From Thermoplasmata archaeon (GTDB lineage Archaea > Thermoplasmatota > Thermoplasmata > Lutacidiplasmatales > UBA184): a stretch of 64,000 nucleotides of DNA. Of the stretch, positions 9,792 to 19,765 are shown one piece after another. Position numbers and translations under genes: made by a program. A model generated the notes under the pieces. That model worked only from the letters and a program-made list of their open reading frames with translations. It was not told where the DNA came from and searched no databases. Positions within the stretch are counted from its first letter, which is position 1. Every line of letters starts with the position of its first letter. The DNA lies in the NCBI GenBank assembly GCA_027314915.1, contig DAHUZZ010000007.1:1-64000 (forward strand). The letters run 5' to 3'.

Positions 9792-11291
9792 GTGAGCGCC
9801 TCCGATCGCGCGCCGGTCCCCCCCTCGGCGGGCCGGCCGAACCTCCTCCTCGTCGTCCTGGACTGCGCGCGGGCGAAGAGCTTCCCGGGCGGACCGGACG
9901 GGATGGACGGGATGGTGGCCCGGACCCCGACCCTCGACCGGCTGGCCCGGGAGGGGACCCGCTTCCCCCGGGCGGTGGCGCCGTCGAACTGGACGATCCC
10001 GTCGCACATGTCCTTCTTCACCGGCGCCTACCCGGCGCACCACGGGCTCCGGACCTTCCGCGCCGGCGCGGCGCCCGAGGAGACGATCGCGAGCTGGCTC
10101 GGCCGGCGCGGCTACGAGACGGCGCTGTTCAGCGAGATGGTCCACCTGACGGGTGGCTACGGACTGGAGGAGGGGTTCTCCGAGCGGTTCGGACGGAAGC
10201 TCGGCATCTCGGACGAGGAGCGGACGGTCGTGAACCGGCTCGCCGGCCACGCCGACATCCTCTACTCGGAGCGGGTCCGGCGCCTGATCGGGCGGCTCCC
10301 GCCGACCATCGTGCCGATGAACGCGTTCAACCACTCGCAGGAAGTGACGTACAAGCGGGAGGTGTGCAGCGAGGGGACGGTCACCGAGTTCGACGGCTGG
10401 CTCGCGCGGCGCCGCTCCGGGTCCCCCTTCTTCGCCTTCGTGAACTTCGTCGACCCCCACGAACCGTACCCGCACGTCGAGGACGGCGCACCCGTCGGGC
10501 TGCTCTCGAAGTGGTACGCGCGGACGCCGCGGTACTACCTCCTCGCCGTCGAGGGGCTTCAGGAGAAGGTGCCGTGGAACTACCTGCTCCGCGGCTACCT
10601 CGCGACCCTCGCCGAGGCGGACCGGAAGGTGGGGCTCCTGCTGGACGCGCTCGCCCGGCGCGGCGAGCTCGATCGCACGCTGGTGGTCGTCACGGCCGAC
10701 CACGGCCAGTCGTTCGGCGAGTCCGGCAACGTCTACCACGGCTGCGGTGCCACCGAATCGATCGCCCGGGTGCCGCTCGTCGTCCGGCCCCCGGCCGGGA
10801 CCTCCCTGCCCGCGCACGTGGACCGCTGGACGAGCCTCTGCGAGATCCCGTCCTGGCTCCGGTCCGTCGCGAGCGGCCGCCCGCCCTACGACGAGGAGGG
10901 GCACGCCCCGTTCCCGTTCCGGGCGGCCGCCCCGGACGACACGGTCGTCTACTGCGAGGGGGCGCCGGCCTCCGACCCCAACCGGTCGCTGCGCGGGATC
11001 GGCCGGGACCGGAGCTGGAACCACCGGCTGCTCGCCGCCTACCGCGGCCGGGAGAAGTACGTCCTCGACCTGGTCACGGGCGAGCTCGTCGGATGGGAGG
11101 CCCGGGGCGACCTGGACGCACGGCCCGGCACCGCCTACGACCGGCGCGAGCGCGACGCGCTCCGCGACGAGCTGTTCGGCCCCTACGATGCCTGGGAGGC
11201 GGAGCGGCGGGCGCGGCGGCCCTCGGATCTCGAGCGGGACGTGGCGCCCGCCGATGTGTCCGGCCGGCTCCGTTCCTGGGGTTACGGCTGA
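9792..11291 (+). CDS. Sulfatase-like alkaline phosphatase superfamily hydrolase
   Basis: RPNLLLVVLDCARAKSF, TPTLDRLAREGTRF, NWTIPSHMSFFTGAYPAHHG, VVTADHGQSFGESG. GTG start. Confidence 0.85.
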   Translation: MSASDRAPVPPSAGRPNLLLVVLDCARAKSFPGGPDGMDGMVARTPTLDRLAREGTRFPRAVAPSNWTIPSHMSFFTGAYPAHHGLRTFRAGAAPEETIASWLGRRGYETALFSEMVHLTGGYGLEEGFSERFGRKLGISDEERTVVNRLAGHADILYSERVRRLIGRLPPTIVPMNAFNHSQEVTYKREVCSEGTVTEFDGWLARRRSGSPFFAFVNFVDPHEPYPHVEDGAPVGLLSKWYARTPRYYLLAVEGLQEKVPWNYLLRGYLATLAEADRKVGLLLDALARRGELDRTLVVVTADHGQSFGESGNVYHGCGATESIARVPLVVRPPAGTSLPAHVDRWTSLCEIPSWLRSVASGRPPYDEEGHAPFPFRAAAPDDTVVYCEGAPASDPNRSLRGIGRDRSWNHRLLAAYRGREKYVLDLVTGELVGWEARGDLDARPGTAYDRRERDALRDELFGPYDAWEAERRARRPSDLERDVAPADVSGRLRSWGYG

Positions 11292-11310
11292 GGTGGATCG
11301 CGCGCCCGCG

Positions 11311-12795
11311 CTACGGGTGGCTGCCCGCCGGGACCAGGCCCGGCGCGGGGGGACGCCCGGTCACCGGGGGCTCCTCGGTCCTCAGCCCGGCGATCACGCT
11401 TCCCTGGACATGGGCGGGCGGGTGCTCCCCGAGCAGGTCGAGGATCGTCGGCGTGATGTCCCGGATGTGCAGGAGGGGAAGGGTCCGCTCGACGGGGTAG
11501 CGCGGGTCGTGGAAGAGGAAGACCCCGTCGAAGGAGTGGACCGCGTCGTCCGGCCCGCTGTCGTTCTCCTCCAGGAAGAGCCCGGGATGTCCCATGGAAC
11601 CGGCGGAGCGCCACTTGAGCTCCCCCAGGTAGACGATCAGGTCCGGCGCGTCGCCCCGGACCGTCTGGTAGATCTCCCGGGGGTCCAGGACCCGGGTGCC
11701 CATCGGCTGGCCGTCCGGCGCGATGACGGCGCTCAGGTCGCGGGCGATCTGCTGACGGAGGTTCGGGAGCTGGCCGATGGGGACCACCCCCTGGGGCTCG
11801 CGGCCGCGGACGTTGAAGAAGATCCGGGCGTAGTAGCCGCCCTCGCCCCACGCGGTCGTCCGGTGCCAGTCGACCTCCATCTTGCCGAGCGGGGTCCCGG
11901 GGGCGGGGGCCGGCCGCTTCAGGACGAGGTAGCCCTGCTGCTCGAGCCACTCGTTGACGCAGAAGCAGCCGTTCATCGCCATCGACCCGTGGTCCGAGAC
12001 GACCATCACGTAGGTCCGGTCGTCGACCTGCCGCAGGAGCTTCCCGATGGACTCGTCGAGGGCGGTGTAGTAGTCGACCGCGGCGTTCTCGAACCGGTTG
12101 CCCCGGACGAACTTCGGATGGTCCGGGTCGAAGTACTTCCAGTAGGCATGGTGGAGGCGATCGGTCGCGATCTCGTGCACGGCGAAGACGTCCCAGGCCT
12201 CCTGGCCGTACAGCCACTCCGCCACGTCGAAGTGGAGGCGGGTCATCCGGAGGAGCTCCTCGAAGAGGTGCTCGCGCTCCGTCGACCGGAAGACCACGTC
12301 GAAGATGTACGGTCCGAACTTCCGCTCGAGCTCCTCCCGCAGCTCCGGCGGGTGGATGTAGTCGGTGACGCCCGCGGGGGTGAGGAAGTCGGAGATGTAC
12401 ACGCCCTGCACCGCCGGCGCCGGATAGCCGAGCGGCATGCCGATCACGCCCACGCGGTACCCCCGCGCGGAGAGGATCTGCCAGAGCGTCGGGACCGGGA
12501 CGTCCTTCGAGGTCGGCACGTACATCGTGTTGTACGTGCCCGGCTTGCGGTGCCGGAACCCGTAGAGACCGAGCGTGCCCGGATCCACGCCGGTGAACAT
12601 CACCGGCCAGGCGGGCACCGAGACGGGCGGGTCGGAGGTCCGGAGCGGCGCCCTAAGCCCGCTCCCGATCAACCGTCGGATGTTCGGCATCACCGGGCGC
12701 ATGCGATCGAACAGGAACTCCGGCGGGACCCCGTCCAGGCCGATGAGCAGCACCCGGCGTCGCGTTCCCTCGCGGTCCTCCGCGCGGTCGGTCAC
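11311..12795 (-). CDS. Type I phosphodiesterase/nucleotide pyrophosphatase family protein (AP superfamily)
   Basis: RRVLLIGLDGVPPEFLF, PPVSVPAWPVMFTGVDPGTLGLYGF, VMVVSDHGSM. GTG start. Confidence 0.85.
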   Translation of the reverse strand: MTDRAEDREGTRRRVLLIGLDGVPPEFLFDRMRPVMPNIRRLIGSGLRAPLRTSDPPVSVPAWPVMFTGVDPGTLGLYGFRHRKPGTYNTMYVPTSKDVPVPTLWQILSARGYRVGVIGMPLGYPAPAVQGVYISDFLTPAGVTDYIHPPELREELERKFGPYIFDVVFRSTEREHLFEELLRMTRLHFDVAEWLYGQEAWDVFAVHEIATDRLHHAYWKYFDPDHPKFVRGNRFENAAVDYYTALDESIGKLLRQVDDRTYVMVVSDHGSMAMNGCFCVNEWLEQQGYLVLKRPAPAPGTPLGKMEVDWHRTTAWGEGGYYARIFFNVRGREPQGVVPIGQLPNLRQQIARDLSAVIAPDGQPMGTRVLDPREIYQTVRGDAPDLIVYLGELKWRSAGSMGHPGLFLEENDSGPDDAVHSFDGVFLFHDPRYPVERTLPLLHIRDITPTILDLLGEHPPAHVQGSVIAGLRTEEPPVTGRPPAPGLVPAGSHP

Positions 12796-12875
12796 GGCCG
12801 CTGCGGAGGGAGGGTGGCTACTAATCCGACCGCTGAGCCGTCGGTGAGACCGGGACGGCCGGGTGACTCCGACGT

Positions 12876-12905
12876 CCGGTAGTTACTTCGACCCGGAGTT
12901 ACCGG
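12876..12905. promoter_or_regulatory. Candidate operator dyad upstream of HxlR-like gene
   Basis: CCGGTAgttacttcgacccggagtTACCGG, inverted arms CCGGTA/TACCGG. Confidence 0.35.
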
Positions 12906-12957
12906 CGCGGTCCGCCGGCTCCGATCCCATGGGTCCTAATCGGTCCGTTACTACAGA

Positions 12958-12964
12958 TTTATAG
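12958..12964 (+). promoter_or_regulatory. TATA-box candidate
   Basis: TTTATAG about 30 nt before ATG 12991, consistent with a near-leaderless transcript. Confidence 0.55.
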
Positions 12965-12990
12965 GTCCTTCCGAAGTCCGACCGCCGTAC

Positions 12991-13509
12991 ATGACGCTGG
13001 CGACCACCACCCCCCCGCGCACCTCGAAGGGCGGACCGACCACGATCCCCGCGGCCTCCTCCACGGACGAGGCGCTCGAGCGGGAGTTCTCCGAGTTCCG
13101 CGAGTCCGCCGTGCGGCTCATCGAGCGCGTGACCGACCTGGTGGGTCCGAGCGGCGACCCGGTGGGGGCCGCCCAGGCCGATCTCAAGATCGTGCGCTCG
13201 ATCTTCGGCAAGTGGTCGGCGGACCTCCTCCTCGCCCTCCACGCGGTCCCCTCGATCGGCTTCGAGGAGCTGCGGCGCAGCATGCCCGGGATCAGCCCGA
13301 GGGTGCTGTCGATGAAGCTCAAGGAGCTCGAGCAGAACGGGATGGTCCAGCGGGAGATCATCGATACCCGACCGCCCCGGGTCCGCTACTCGCTCACGCA
13401 GCGCGGATGGACGGTGGCCTGGCTCTCCCAACCGGTCTTCCTCTTCCTCCGTCTCACCGACCGGGGTCCCCGACCGGAGCCGGACGGCGCCCCGACGCTC
13501 GGCCGCTGA
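12991..13509 (+). CDS. HxlR-like winged-helix transcriptional regulator (paralog of 5337-5768)
   Basis: IFGKWSADLLLALHAVPSIGFEELRRSMPGISPRVLSMKLKELEQNGMVQREIIDTRPPRVRYSLT. Confidence 0.9.
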   Translation: MTLATTTPPRTSKGGPTTIPAASSTDEALEREFSEFRESAVRLIERVTDLVGPSGDPVGAAQADLKIVRSIFGKWSADLLLALHAVPSIGFEELRRSMPGISPRVLSMKLKELEQNGMVQREIIDTRPPRVRYSLTQRGWTVAWLSQPVFLFLRLTDRGPRPEPDGAPTLGR

Positions 13510-13765
13510 GCGGACCCGGCGTGCTCCGGATCCCGGCCCGATAGGCCTCCGGTACCGGCCGGCACGGTCCCCCGGAGTTCGGGACCCCCGAGCCCTCCGG
13601 GCCACGACGTCCTTTGCGGCCGGTCACGGGTCGGGGAAATACCGTCCCCCCGTCGGAAGGTACTCCGATGCGGAATCGCGCGATGCGCCCGAAGGGGGCT
13701 CCGACCTTCCGGAACTCCGGCCGCCCACCGGGGCCGCCCGCGCGCGCGCGGGAGGGGGCGCATCC

Positions 13766-15022
13766 GTGATCCCGCTCCCGCACGGCGGCCACCTGATCGA
13801 CCGGAGGCTCTCCCCCGGGACGGCGGCGCGGCGCCGCGAGGAGATCGACGACCTTCCGAGCCTCCGGGTCGAGACCGAGCAGGCGCTCGACGCCGGGCAG
13901 ATCGGGACGGGGGCCTACAGCCCGCTGACCGGCTTCATGGACCGGGAGGTCCTCACCAGCGTGCTCGAGCACCGCCGGCTCCCCGACGGCCTCCCCTGGA
14001 CCCTCCCCATCCTGCTCACGCCGCCCGGCGACGCGAACCGCCGGGGGATCGACCGGCTCCGGATCGGCGAGGAGGTGCTCCTCCGGGGTCCCCGGGACGA
14101 GCCCGTCGCCCTCCTCCACCTGCGCGAGCGCTTCGCGGTACCCCGCACCGAGATCGCCCGGCAGGTCTACGGGACGACCGACCCGACCCACCCGAACATC
14201 TCCGACCTGCTCCGTTCGGGCGACGTCGCCCTCGCCGGCCCCCTCGAGACGTGGCCCGCGGAGCCCGGCGCGCGGTCGCCCTACGAGCTCACCCCGCTCG
14301 AGGCCCGGCAGGAGTTCCAACGGCGCGGGTGGTCCTCCGTCGTGGGCTACCAGACCCGGAACGTCCCGCATCGGGCCCACGAGTACCTGCAGCGGATGGC
14401 GCTCGAGCGGGAGGACGTCGACGGGCTGTTCATCCATCCGGTGATCGGCCGGCTCCGGCCGGGCGACTACCGGGCGGAGATCGTCGTCCGCGCCTACGAA
14501 CAGCTCCTCGCGAACTACCTGCCGCCGGACCGCGCCCTCCTCGCCACGCTGGCGATCGGGATGCGCTATGCCGGACCGCGGGCCGCGGCATTCCTCGCCA
14601 TCGTCCGGAAGAACTTCGGCTGCAGCCACTACATCGTGGGCCGGGACCAGGCGGGAATCGGGGACGTCTACGCGCCGTACGCGAGCCAGCTCATCTTCGA
14701 CGAGCTGCCGGTCGGCGTCGTCCCGCTCCGCTTCCCCGAGGCGTTCTTCTGCCGGCGGTGCGACGGCATCTCGACGTCCAAGACCTGCCCCCATCCGGCT
14801 TCGGAGCACGAGAGCGCGAGCCAGACCCGGATCCGCACGGCGATCCGGGAGGGGCAGCCGCTGCCCCGGGGCCTCCTGCGCCCCGAGATCGCCCAGATGC
14901 TGCTCCGCGAGGGGGAGCTCGCCCTCCACCTGCCGCCGCCGCCCACGGTGACGGTGCGACCGCGGGCCGTTCCCGCGGGGATGGGGGCGGCTCCGGTCCC
15001 GGCGCCGCCCGGTCCACCCTAG
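13766..15022 (+). CDS. sat: Sulfate adenylyltransferase (ATP sulfurylase)
   Basis: GAYSPLTGFM, QTRNVPHRAHEYLQR, VIGRLRPGDY, MRYAGPRAAAFLAIVRKNFGCSHYIVGRDQAGIG, Cys motif FCRRCDGISTSKTCPH. Confidence 0.95.
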   Translation: MIPLPHGGHLIDRRLSPGTAARRREEIDDLPSLRVETEQALDAGQIGTGAYSPLTGFMDREVLTSVLEHRRLPDGLPWTLPILLTPPGDANRRGIDRLRIGEEVLLRGPRDEPVALLHLRERFAVPRTEIARQVYGTTDPTHPNISDLLRSGDVALAGPLETWPAEPGARSPYELTPLEARQEFQRRGWSSVVGYQTRNVPHRAHEYLQRMALEREDVDGLFIHPVIGRLRPGDYRAEIVVRAYEQLLANYLPPDRALLATLAIGMRYAGPRAAAFLAIVRKNFGCSHYIVGRDQAGIGDVYAPYASQLIFDELPVGVVPLRFPEAFFCRRCDGISTSKTCPHPASEHESASQTRIRTAIREGQPLPRGLLRPEIAQMLLREGELALHLPPPPTVTVRPRAVPAGMGAAPVPAPPGPP

Positions 15023-15158
15023 GGCCGGAGGAGAGGGTCTTATTCGGCATCGTGGTATCCCCCGCGGGCCGGAGGAGGCGGGTGACCGCTAACTCGAAGA
15101 TTAGGGCCTTACGCTCCGTTCACGCACCCGGCTTATCCGTCCTTCCCTCCGGCGAGCG

Positions 15159-18100
15159 GTGCCGCCGGTGAGCGCGTCTCCCCCGTCGAAGCCCGCTCCT
15201 CCGGCCGCTTCCTCGCCGGCGGTCCACGAGACGGAGGATCCCGGGGGGCTCCTCCACCGCGTGCTGGACGCCTCCACCGAGTACGCCCTCATCACCTCCG
15301 ACCTCACCGGCCAGATCACGCTCTGGAACGAAGGGGCGCACCGCGCCTACGGGTACCCCGTCGAGGAGATCCTCGGCCGGGGCACGCGCACGCTCTACGC
15401 GAGCGAGGACATCAAGGACGGCACCCTCGAGCGGGTCTTCCGCACCGCGCTCGCCCAGGGGAAGTACGAGGGGATCCTCCGGCAGCAGCGGCAGGACGGG
15501 GAGAAGTTCACCGCGCGCATCGTGGTGACGGTGCTGCGGGACCCGGCGGGCCATCCCACCGGCTTCCTGATCGTCGCGAAGGACACCTCGGAGGAGATCA
15601 CGCACCAGCAGCGGCTCATCGAATCCGAGGAGTACTACCGCGGGCTCATCGAGTCCAGCGTCGACGCCATCCTGACGACCGATACCGTCGGGCTCCTCAC
15701 CGACGTGAACCGTCGCTTCGAGGACCTCACGGGGATCGAGCGCGACCAGCTCCTCGGCACGCCGTTCAAGCAGTACTTCTCGGACCCCGCCCGGGCCGAG
15801 GAGGCGATCCGTCGCGTCCTCGCCGAGGACCGGGTGACCAACCTCGAGCTCACGCTCCGGTCGCGCCGGGGGACCCTGACCCAGGTCGCGTACAACGCGA
15901 CGACCTTCCGGGGCCGGGACGGCAAGCTGCGGGGGGTCTTCGCCACCGCCCGCGACATCACCGAGCACAAGGCGCTCGAGGCGGAGCTACGGGACTCGGA
16001 GGCCTACAACCGCGGGCTCATCGAGGCCTCCCTCGACCCGCTCCTCACCGTCGACCACCACGGCGGGGTCACCGACGTGAACCGCCAGATGGAGCGCCTG
16101 CTCGGGCTCCCCCGGGAGGAGATCATCGGCAGCCAGTTCGCCGACCACTTCACGGACGGTCCCCGCGCGTCGGCGGCGATCGCCCGGGCGCTCCGCGAGG
16201 GGTTCGTCGCGGACTGCGAGCTCGAGATCGAGCCGGAGCGGGGCCCGACCCGGATCGTCGCCCTCAACGCCTCCGTGTTCAAGTATCCCGGCGGCCGGGT
16301 CAAGGGGATCGTCGCGTCGGCCCGGGACGTCACCGAGCAGAAGCGGCTCCAGGAGCAGCTCCACGAGTCGCAGCGGTACCACCGGAGCCTCATCGAGGCA
16401 TCGCCGGACGCGCTCGTCGTCGTGGACCCGGACTACGTGATCTCCGACGTCAACGAGCAGATGGTGAAGATGACCGGGTACGCCCGGGCGGAGCTCGTCG
16501 GGGCCCCGTTCAAGAACTTCTTCCGGGAGCCGCACAGCGCGGTCCATGTCGTCCGCCAGACCTTCGAGAAGGGCGTGGCGACGAACTACCAGCTCGAGCT
16601 CGTGCCCCGCGACCGGGCCCCGCTGCCGGTCTCCCTGAGCGCGAGCGTGTTCACGGACCCCTCCGGCCAGGTCAAGGGGGTCTTCGCCTCCGCCCGCGAC
16701 ATCACCGAGCAGCGGGCGCTCGAGGAGAAGCTCCGGGAGTCGCAGAACTACAACCGGGGGCTCATCGAGGGCTCCCCGGACGCGATCTTCATCGTCGACA
16801 CGCAGCTGTACCTCACCGACGTCAACGAGCAGTTCGTCCGGCTCACCCGGCAGTCGCGGCGGCAGCTGCTCAAGTCGCCGTACCTGGACCACTTCGCCGA
16901 CCCCGAGGCGGCCTCGGCGGCGATCCGCCAGACCTTCGAGAAGGGGTCCCTCGCGAACTTCGAGCTGCTCCTCCGGGGGAAGCGCGGCGCGACGACGCCC
17001 ATCTCGCTGAGCGCCTCCGTCTTCCGGGACGTCCACGGCCGGGTCCGGGGGGTCTTCGCGACCGTCCGGGACATCTCCGAGCAGGCCCGGCTCGCCGGGC
17101 AGCTCCGCGAGTCCCAGAGCTACAACCGCAGCCTCATCGAGGCGAGCCCCGACGCGCTCGTCATCGTCGATCCGGTCGGGACGATCACCGACGTGAACCG
17201 CCAGATGGAGGTCCTGACGGGGCTCCCGCGCGAACGGCTCATCGGGACCCCGTTCAAGGACTCCTTCCACCCCTCCGACCGGGCGACGGAGGCGATGCGG
17301 AGGATCCTCGAGCAGGACCGTCTGACCAACTTCGACCTCGCGCTGCTCGCGAGCGACGGCCGGGAGACGCCGATCTCGCTCAACGGCGCGACCATCCACG
17401 GGGCGGACGGGGCGCTCCGGGGGCTCTTCCTGTCGGCCCGGGACATGACGGAGTACCGCCGGCTCGAGCTCGACCTGGTCGAGTCGCAGCACTACAACCG
17501 CAATCTGATCGAGGGCTCGGTGGACTCCCTCGTGGCGGTCGACCCCGACCTCACCATCACCGACGTGAACGAGCAGATGGTGAAGGTCTCGGGCTACCCC
17601 CGGGGCGACCTCCTGGGCTCGCAGTTCTACGAGTACTTCACCGACCCCGGCCGGGCCTCGGACGCCGTGCGCCAGACGCTCGCGCAGGGGACGGTGACCA
17701 ACTTCGAGCTCACGCTGCGGAGCCGGCACGGGCGGCTCCTCCAGGTCTCCTACAACGCCTCGGTGATCAAGAACACCGACGGCCGGGTGGTCGGCATCTT
17801 CGCGTCGGCCCGGGACATCACCGAGCAGAAGCGGCTCCAGGAGCAGCTCCGCGAGTCGCAGCTGTACAACCGCAGCCTGGTCGAGGCGTCCCCCGACGCG
17901 CTCGTGACCGTGGACCCGGACCTCGTCATCACCGACGTCAACGAGGAGTTCGTCCGCACGACCGGATCCTCCCGGGACGCCCTCATCGGCAGCTCCTTCA
18001 AGGACTACTTCAGCGACCCGGACCGGGCGGCCGCCGGGGTCCGCCGGACGCTGCGGGAGGGCTCGGTCGCGAACTACGAGCTCCTCCTGAACTCCGTGGA

Positions 18101-19754
18101 CGGCCGGCGCACGCTCGTCTCGCTGAACGCCGCGGTCTTCCGCGACAGCGAGGGCCGGATCGTCGGGATCTTCGCCTCGGCCCGGGACATCTCCGAGCAG
18201 AAGCGGACCGAGGAGAAGCTCCGGGAGTCGCAGAACTACAACCGGGGGCTCATCGAGGCGTCGCCCGACGCCCTCGTCACCGTCGCGCCGGACCTCGTCA
18301 TCACCGACGTGAACGAGCAGATGGTCCGGCTCACGGGCTTCGCCCGGAAGCACCTCATCGGCAGCCGGTTCCCCGAGCTGTTCGTCGAGCCCCGGTGGGC
18401 CGAGCACGGGGTGCGGCGCGCGCTCGAGGAGAACACCGTCTCGAACTACGAGCTCATGCTCCGCAAGCGGAACGGGCAGCGCATCCCCGTGTCGTTCAAC
18501 GCCGGGACCGCCTACGACATGGCCGGCAACGTCCGGGGGGTCCTCGCCACCGCCCGGGACATCACCGAGCAGAAGCGGCTCGAGGCCCAGCTCCGCGAGT
18601 CGCAGAACTACAACCGGGGCCTGGTGGAGTCCAACGTCGACGCGCTCATGACGACGGACGTGCTCGGGATCATCACCGACGTCAACCGGCAGATGGAGGT
18701 GGTGACCGGGCTGACCCGGGAGCAGCTCATCGGGACCCCGTTCAAGAAGTACTTCACCGACCCGGCGCTGGCCGAGGAGGGGATCCGCCGGGCCCTGAAC
18801 GAGAACAAGGTCACCGACTTCGAGCTCACCATCTGCGCCGCGGGCGGGAAGACCGTCGACGTCTCCTACAACGCCACGACCTTCCGGGACACGGAGGGGC
18901 GGCTCCGCGGCGTCTTCGCCTCCGCCCGGGACATCGTCGAGGCCAAGCGGCTCCGCCAGCAGCTCGAGCAGAAGAACCGGGGGCTCGAGATCCAGAACGA
19001 GCGGGTGCAGGAGGCGAACCGGATGAAGAGCGAGTTCCTGGCCAACATGTCCCACGAGCTCCGGACGCCGCTCAACAGCATCATCGGGTTCTCGGAGTTC
19101 CTCCTCTCCTCCGACGACCGGTCCACCCCGGAGGAACAGCAGGAGTACCTCTCCTACATCCTGAGCAGCGGCCGGCACCTCCTCCAGCTCATCAACGATG
19201 TCCTCGACCTCGCCAAGGTCGAGGCCGGCAAGCTCGAGCTCTTCCCCGGTCCGTTCTCCGCGCCGCGCGCCGTCGCCGAGGTCTGCGCGATGGTGAAGCC
19301 CCAGGTCGAGGAGAAGCACCTCCACCTGGAGACCACGATCGCCCCCGAGATCGGCACCGTGACGCTCGACATGCTGCGGTTCAAGCAGATCCTGTACAAC
19401 CTCGTCTCGAACGCGGTGAAGTTCACCGACGAGGGCGGCCGGGTCGAGGTCCAGCTCGCGCCCCAGACGGAGCGGGCGTTCGTCCTCAAGGTCACCGACA
19501 CGGGCATCGGGATCGCGCCGGAGGACCTCCCCCGGCTCTTCCGCGAGTTCGAGCAGCTCGATGCCGGGCCCGGCCGCCGCTTCCAGGGCTCGGGGCTCGG
19601 GCTGTCGCTCACGCGCCGCCTGGTCGAGCTCCACGGCGGCACCATCGAGGTGACGAGCCGGCTCGGCGTCGGGTCCGCCTTCACCGTCACCCTGCCGCTC
19701 AGCGTGGGCGGCCCGGGCGACCACGCCTCCGACCCGACGGAGGTCCCCGCGTAG
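15159..19754 (+). CDS. Multi-PAS sensor histidine kinase (10 PAS domains + HisKA + HATPase)
   Basis: One divergent plus nine tandem PAS units (YNRGLIEASPDALVTVDPDLVITDVNEQMVRLTG type); FLANMSHELRTPLNSIIGFSEFL; NAVKFTDEGG; DTGIGIAPEDL; GSGLGLSLTRRLVELHGG. GTG start. Confidence 0.95.
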   Translation: MPPVSASPPSKPAPPAASSPAVHETEDPGGLLHRVLDASTEYALITSDLTGQITLWNEGAHRAYGYPVEEILGRGTRTLYASEDIKDGTLERVFRTALAQGKYEGILRQQRQDGEKFTARIVVTVLRDPAGHPTGFLIVAKDTSEEITHQQRLIESEEYYRGLIESSVDAILTTDTVGLLTDVNRRFEDLTGIERDQLLGTPFKQYFSDPARAEEAIRRVLAEDRVTNLELTLRSRRGTLTQVAYNATTFRGRDGKLRGVFATARDITEHKALEAELRDSEAYNRGLIEASLDPLLTVDHHGGVTDVNRQMERLLGLPREEIIGSQFADHFTDGPRASAAIARALREGFVADCELEIEPERGPTRIVALNASVFKYPGGRVKGIVASARDVTEQKRLQEQLHESQRYHRSLIEASPDALVVVDPDYVISDVNEQMVKMTGYARAELVGAPFKNFFREPHSAVHVVRQTFEKGVATNYQLELVPRDRAPLPVSLSASVFTDPSGQVKGVFASARDITEQRALEEKLRESQNYNRGLIEGSPDAIFIVDTQLYLTDVNEQFVRLTRQSRRQLLKSPYLDHFADPEAASAAIRQTFEKGSLANFELLLRGKRGATTPISLSASVFRDVHGRVRGVFATVRDISEQARLAGQLRESQSYNRSLIEASPDALVIVDPVGTITDVNRQMEVLTGLPRERLIGTPFKDSFHPSDRATEAMRRILEQDRLTNFDLALLASDGRETPISLNGATIHGADGALRGLFLSARDMTEYRRLELDLVESQHYNRNLIEGSVDSLVAVDPDLTITDVNEQMVKVSGYPRGDLLGSQFYEYFTDPGRASDAVRQTLAQGTVTNFELTLRSRHGRLLQVSYNASVIKNTDGRVVGIFASARDITEQKRLQEQLRESQLYNRSLVEASPDALVTVDPDLVITDVNEEFVRTTGSSRDALIGSSFKDYFSDPDRAAAGVRRTLREGSVANYELLLNSVDGRRTLVSLNAAVFRDSEGRIVGIFASARDISEQKRTEEKLRESQNYNRGLIEASPDALVTVAPDLVITDVNEQMVRLTGFARKHLIGSRFPELFVEPRWAEHGVRRALEENTVSNYELMLRKRNGQRIPVSFNAGTAYDMAGNVRGVLATARDITEQKRLEAQLRESQNYNRGLVESNVDALMTTDVLGIITDVNRQMEVVTGLTREQLIGTPFKKYFTDPALAEEGIRRALNENKVTDFELTICAAGGKTVDVSYNATTFRDTEGRLRGVFASARDIVEAKRLRQQLEQKNRGLEIQNERVQEANRMKSEFLANMSHELRTPLNSIIGFSEFLLSSDDRSTPEEQQEYLSYILSSGRHLLQLINDVLDLAKVEAGKLELFPGPFSAPRAVAEVCAMVKPQVEEKHLHLETTIAPEIGTVTLDMLRFKQILYNLVSNAVKFTDEGGRVEVQLAPQTERAFVLKVTDTGIGIAPEDLPRLFREFEQLDAGPGRRFQGSGLGLSLTRRLVELHGGTIEVTSRLGVGSAFTVTLPLSVGGPGDHASDPTEVPA
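15633..18980 (+). repeat. Nine tandem PAS-encoding units of 372 bp
   Basis: Unit-start Tyr codons at 15633, 16005, 16377, 16749, 17121, 17493, 17865, 18237 and 18609; every interval is exactly 372 nt. Confidence 0.95.
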
Positions 19755-19765
19755 GGGGTGCCACC

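Noticed and set aside
5842-9795. 1317-aa plus-strand ORF
   Set aside because: Overlaps two well-supported genes in other frames and has GC-artifact composition.
15987-19724. 1245-aa antisense ORF opposite the PAS kinase
   Set aside because: Composition dominated by E/R/V/D/G/L with periodic repetition mirroring the sense PAS units; GC-rich codon usage keeps the antisense frame open. The sense frame has clear domains.
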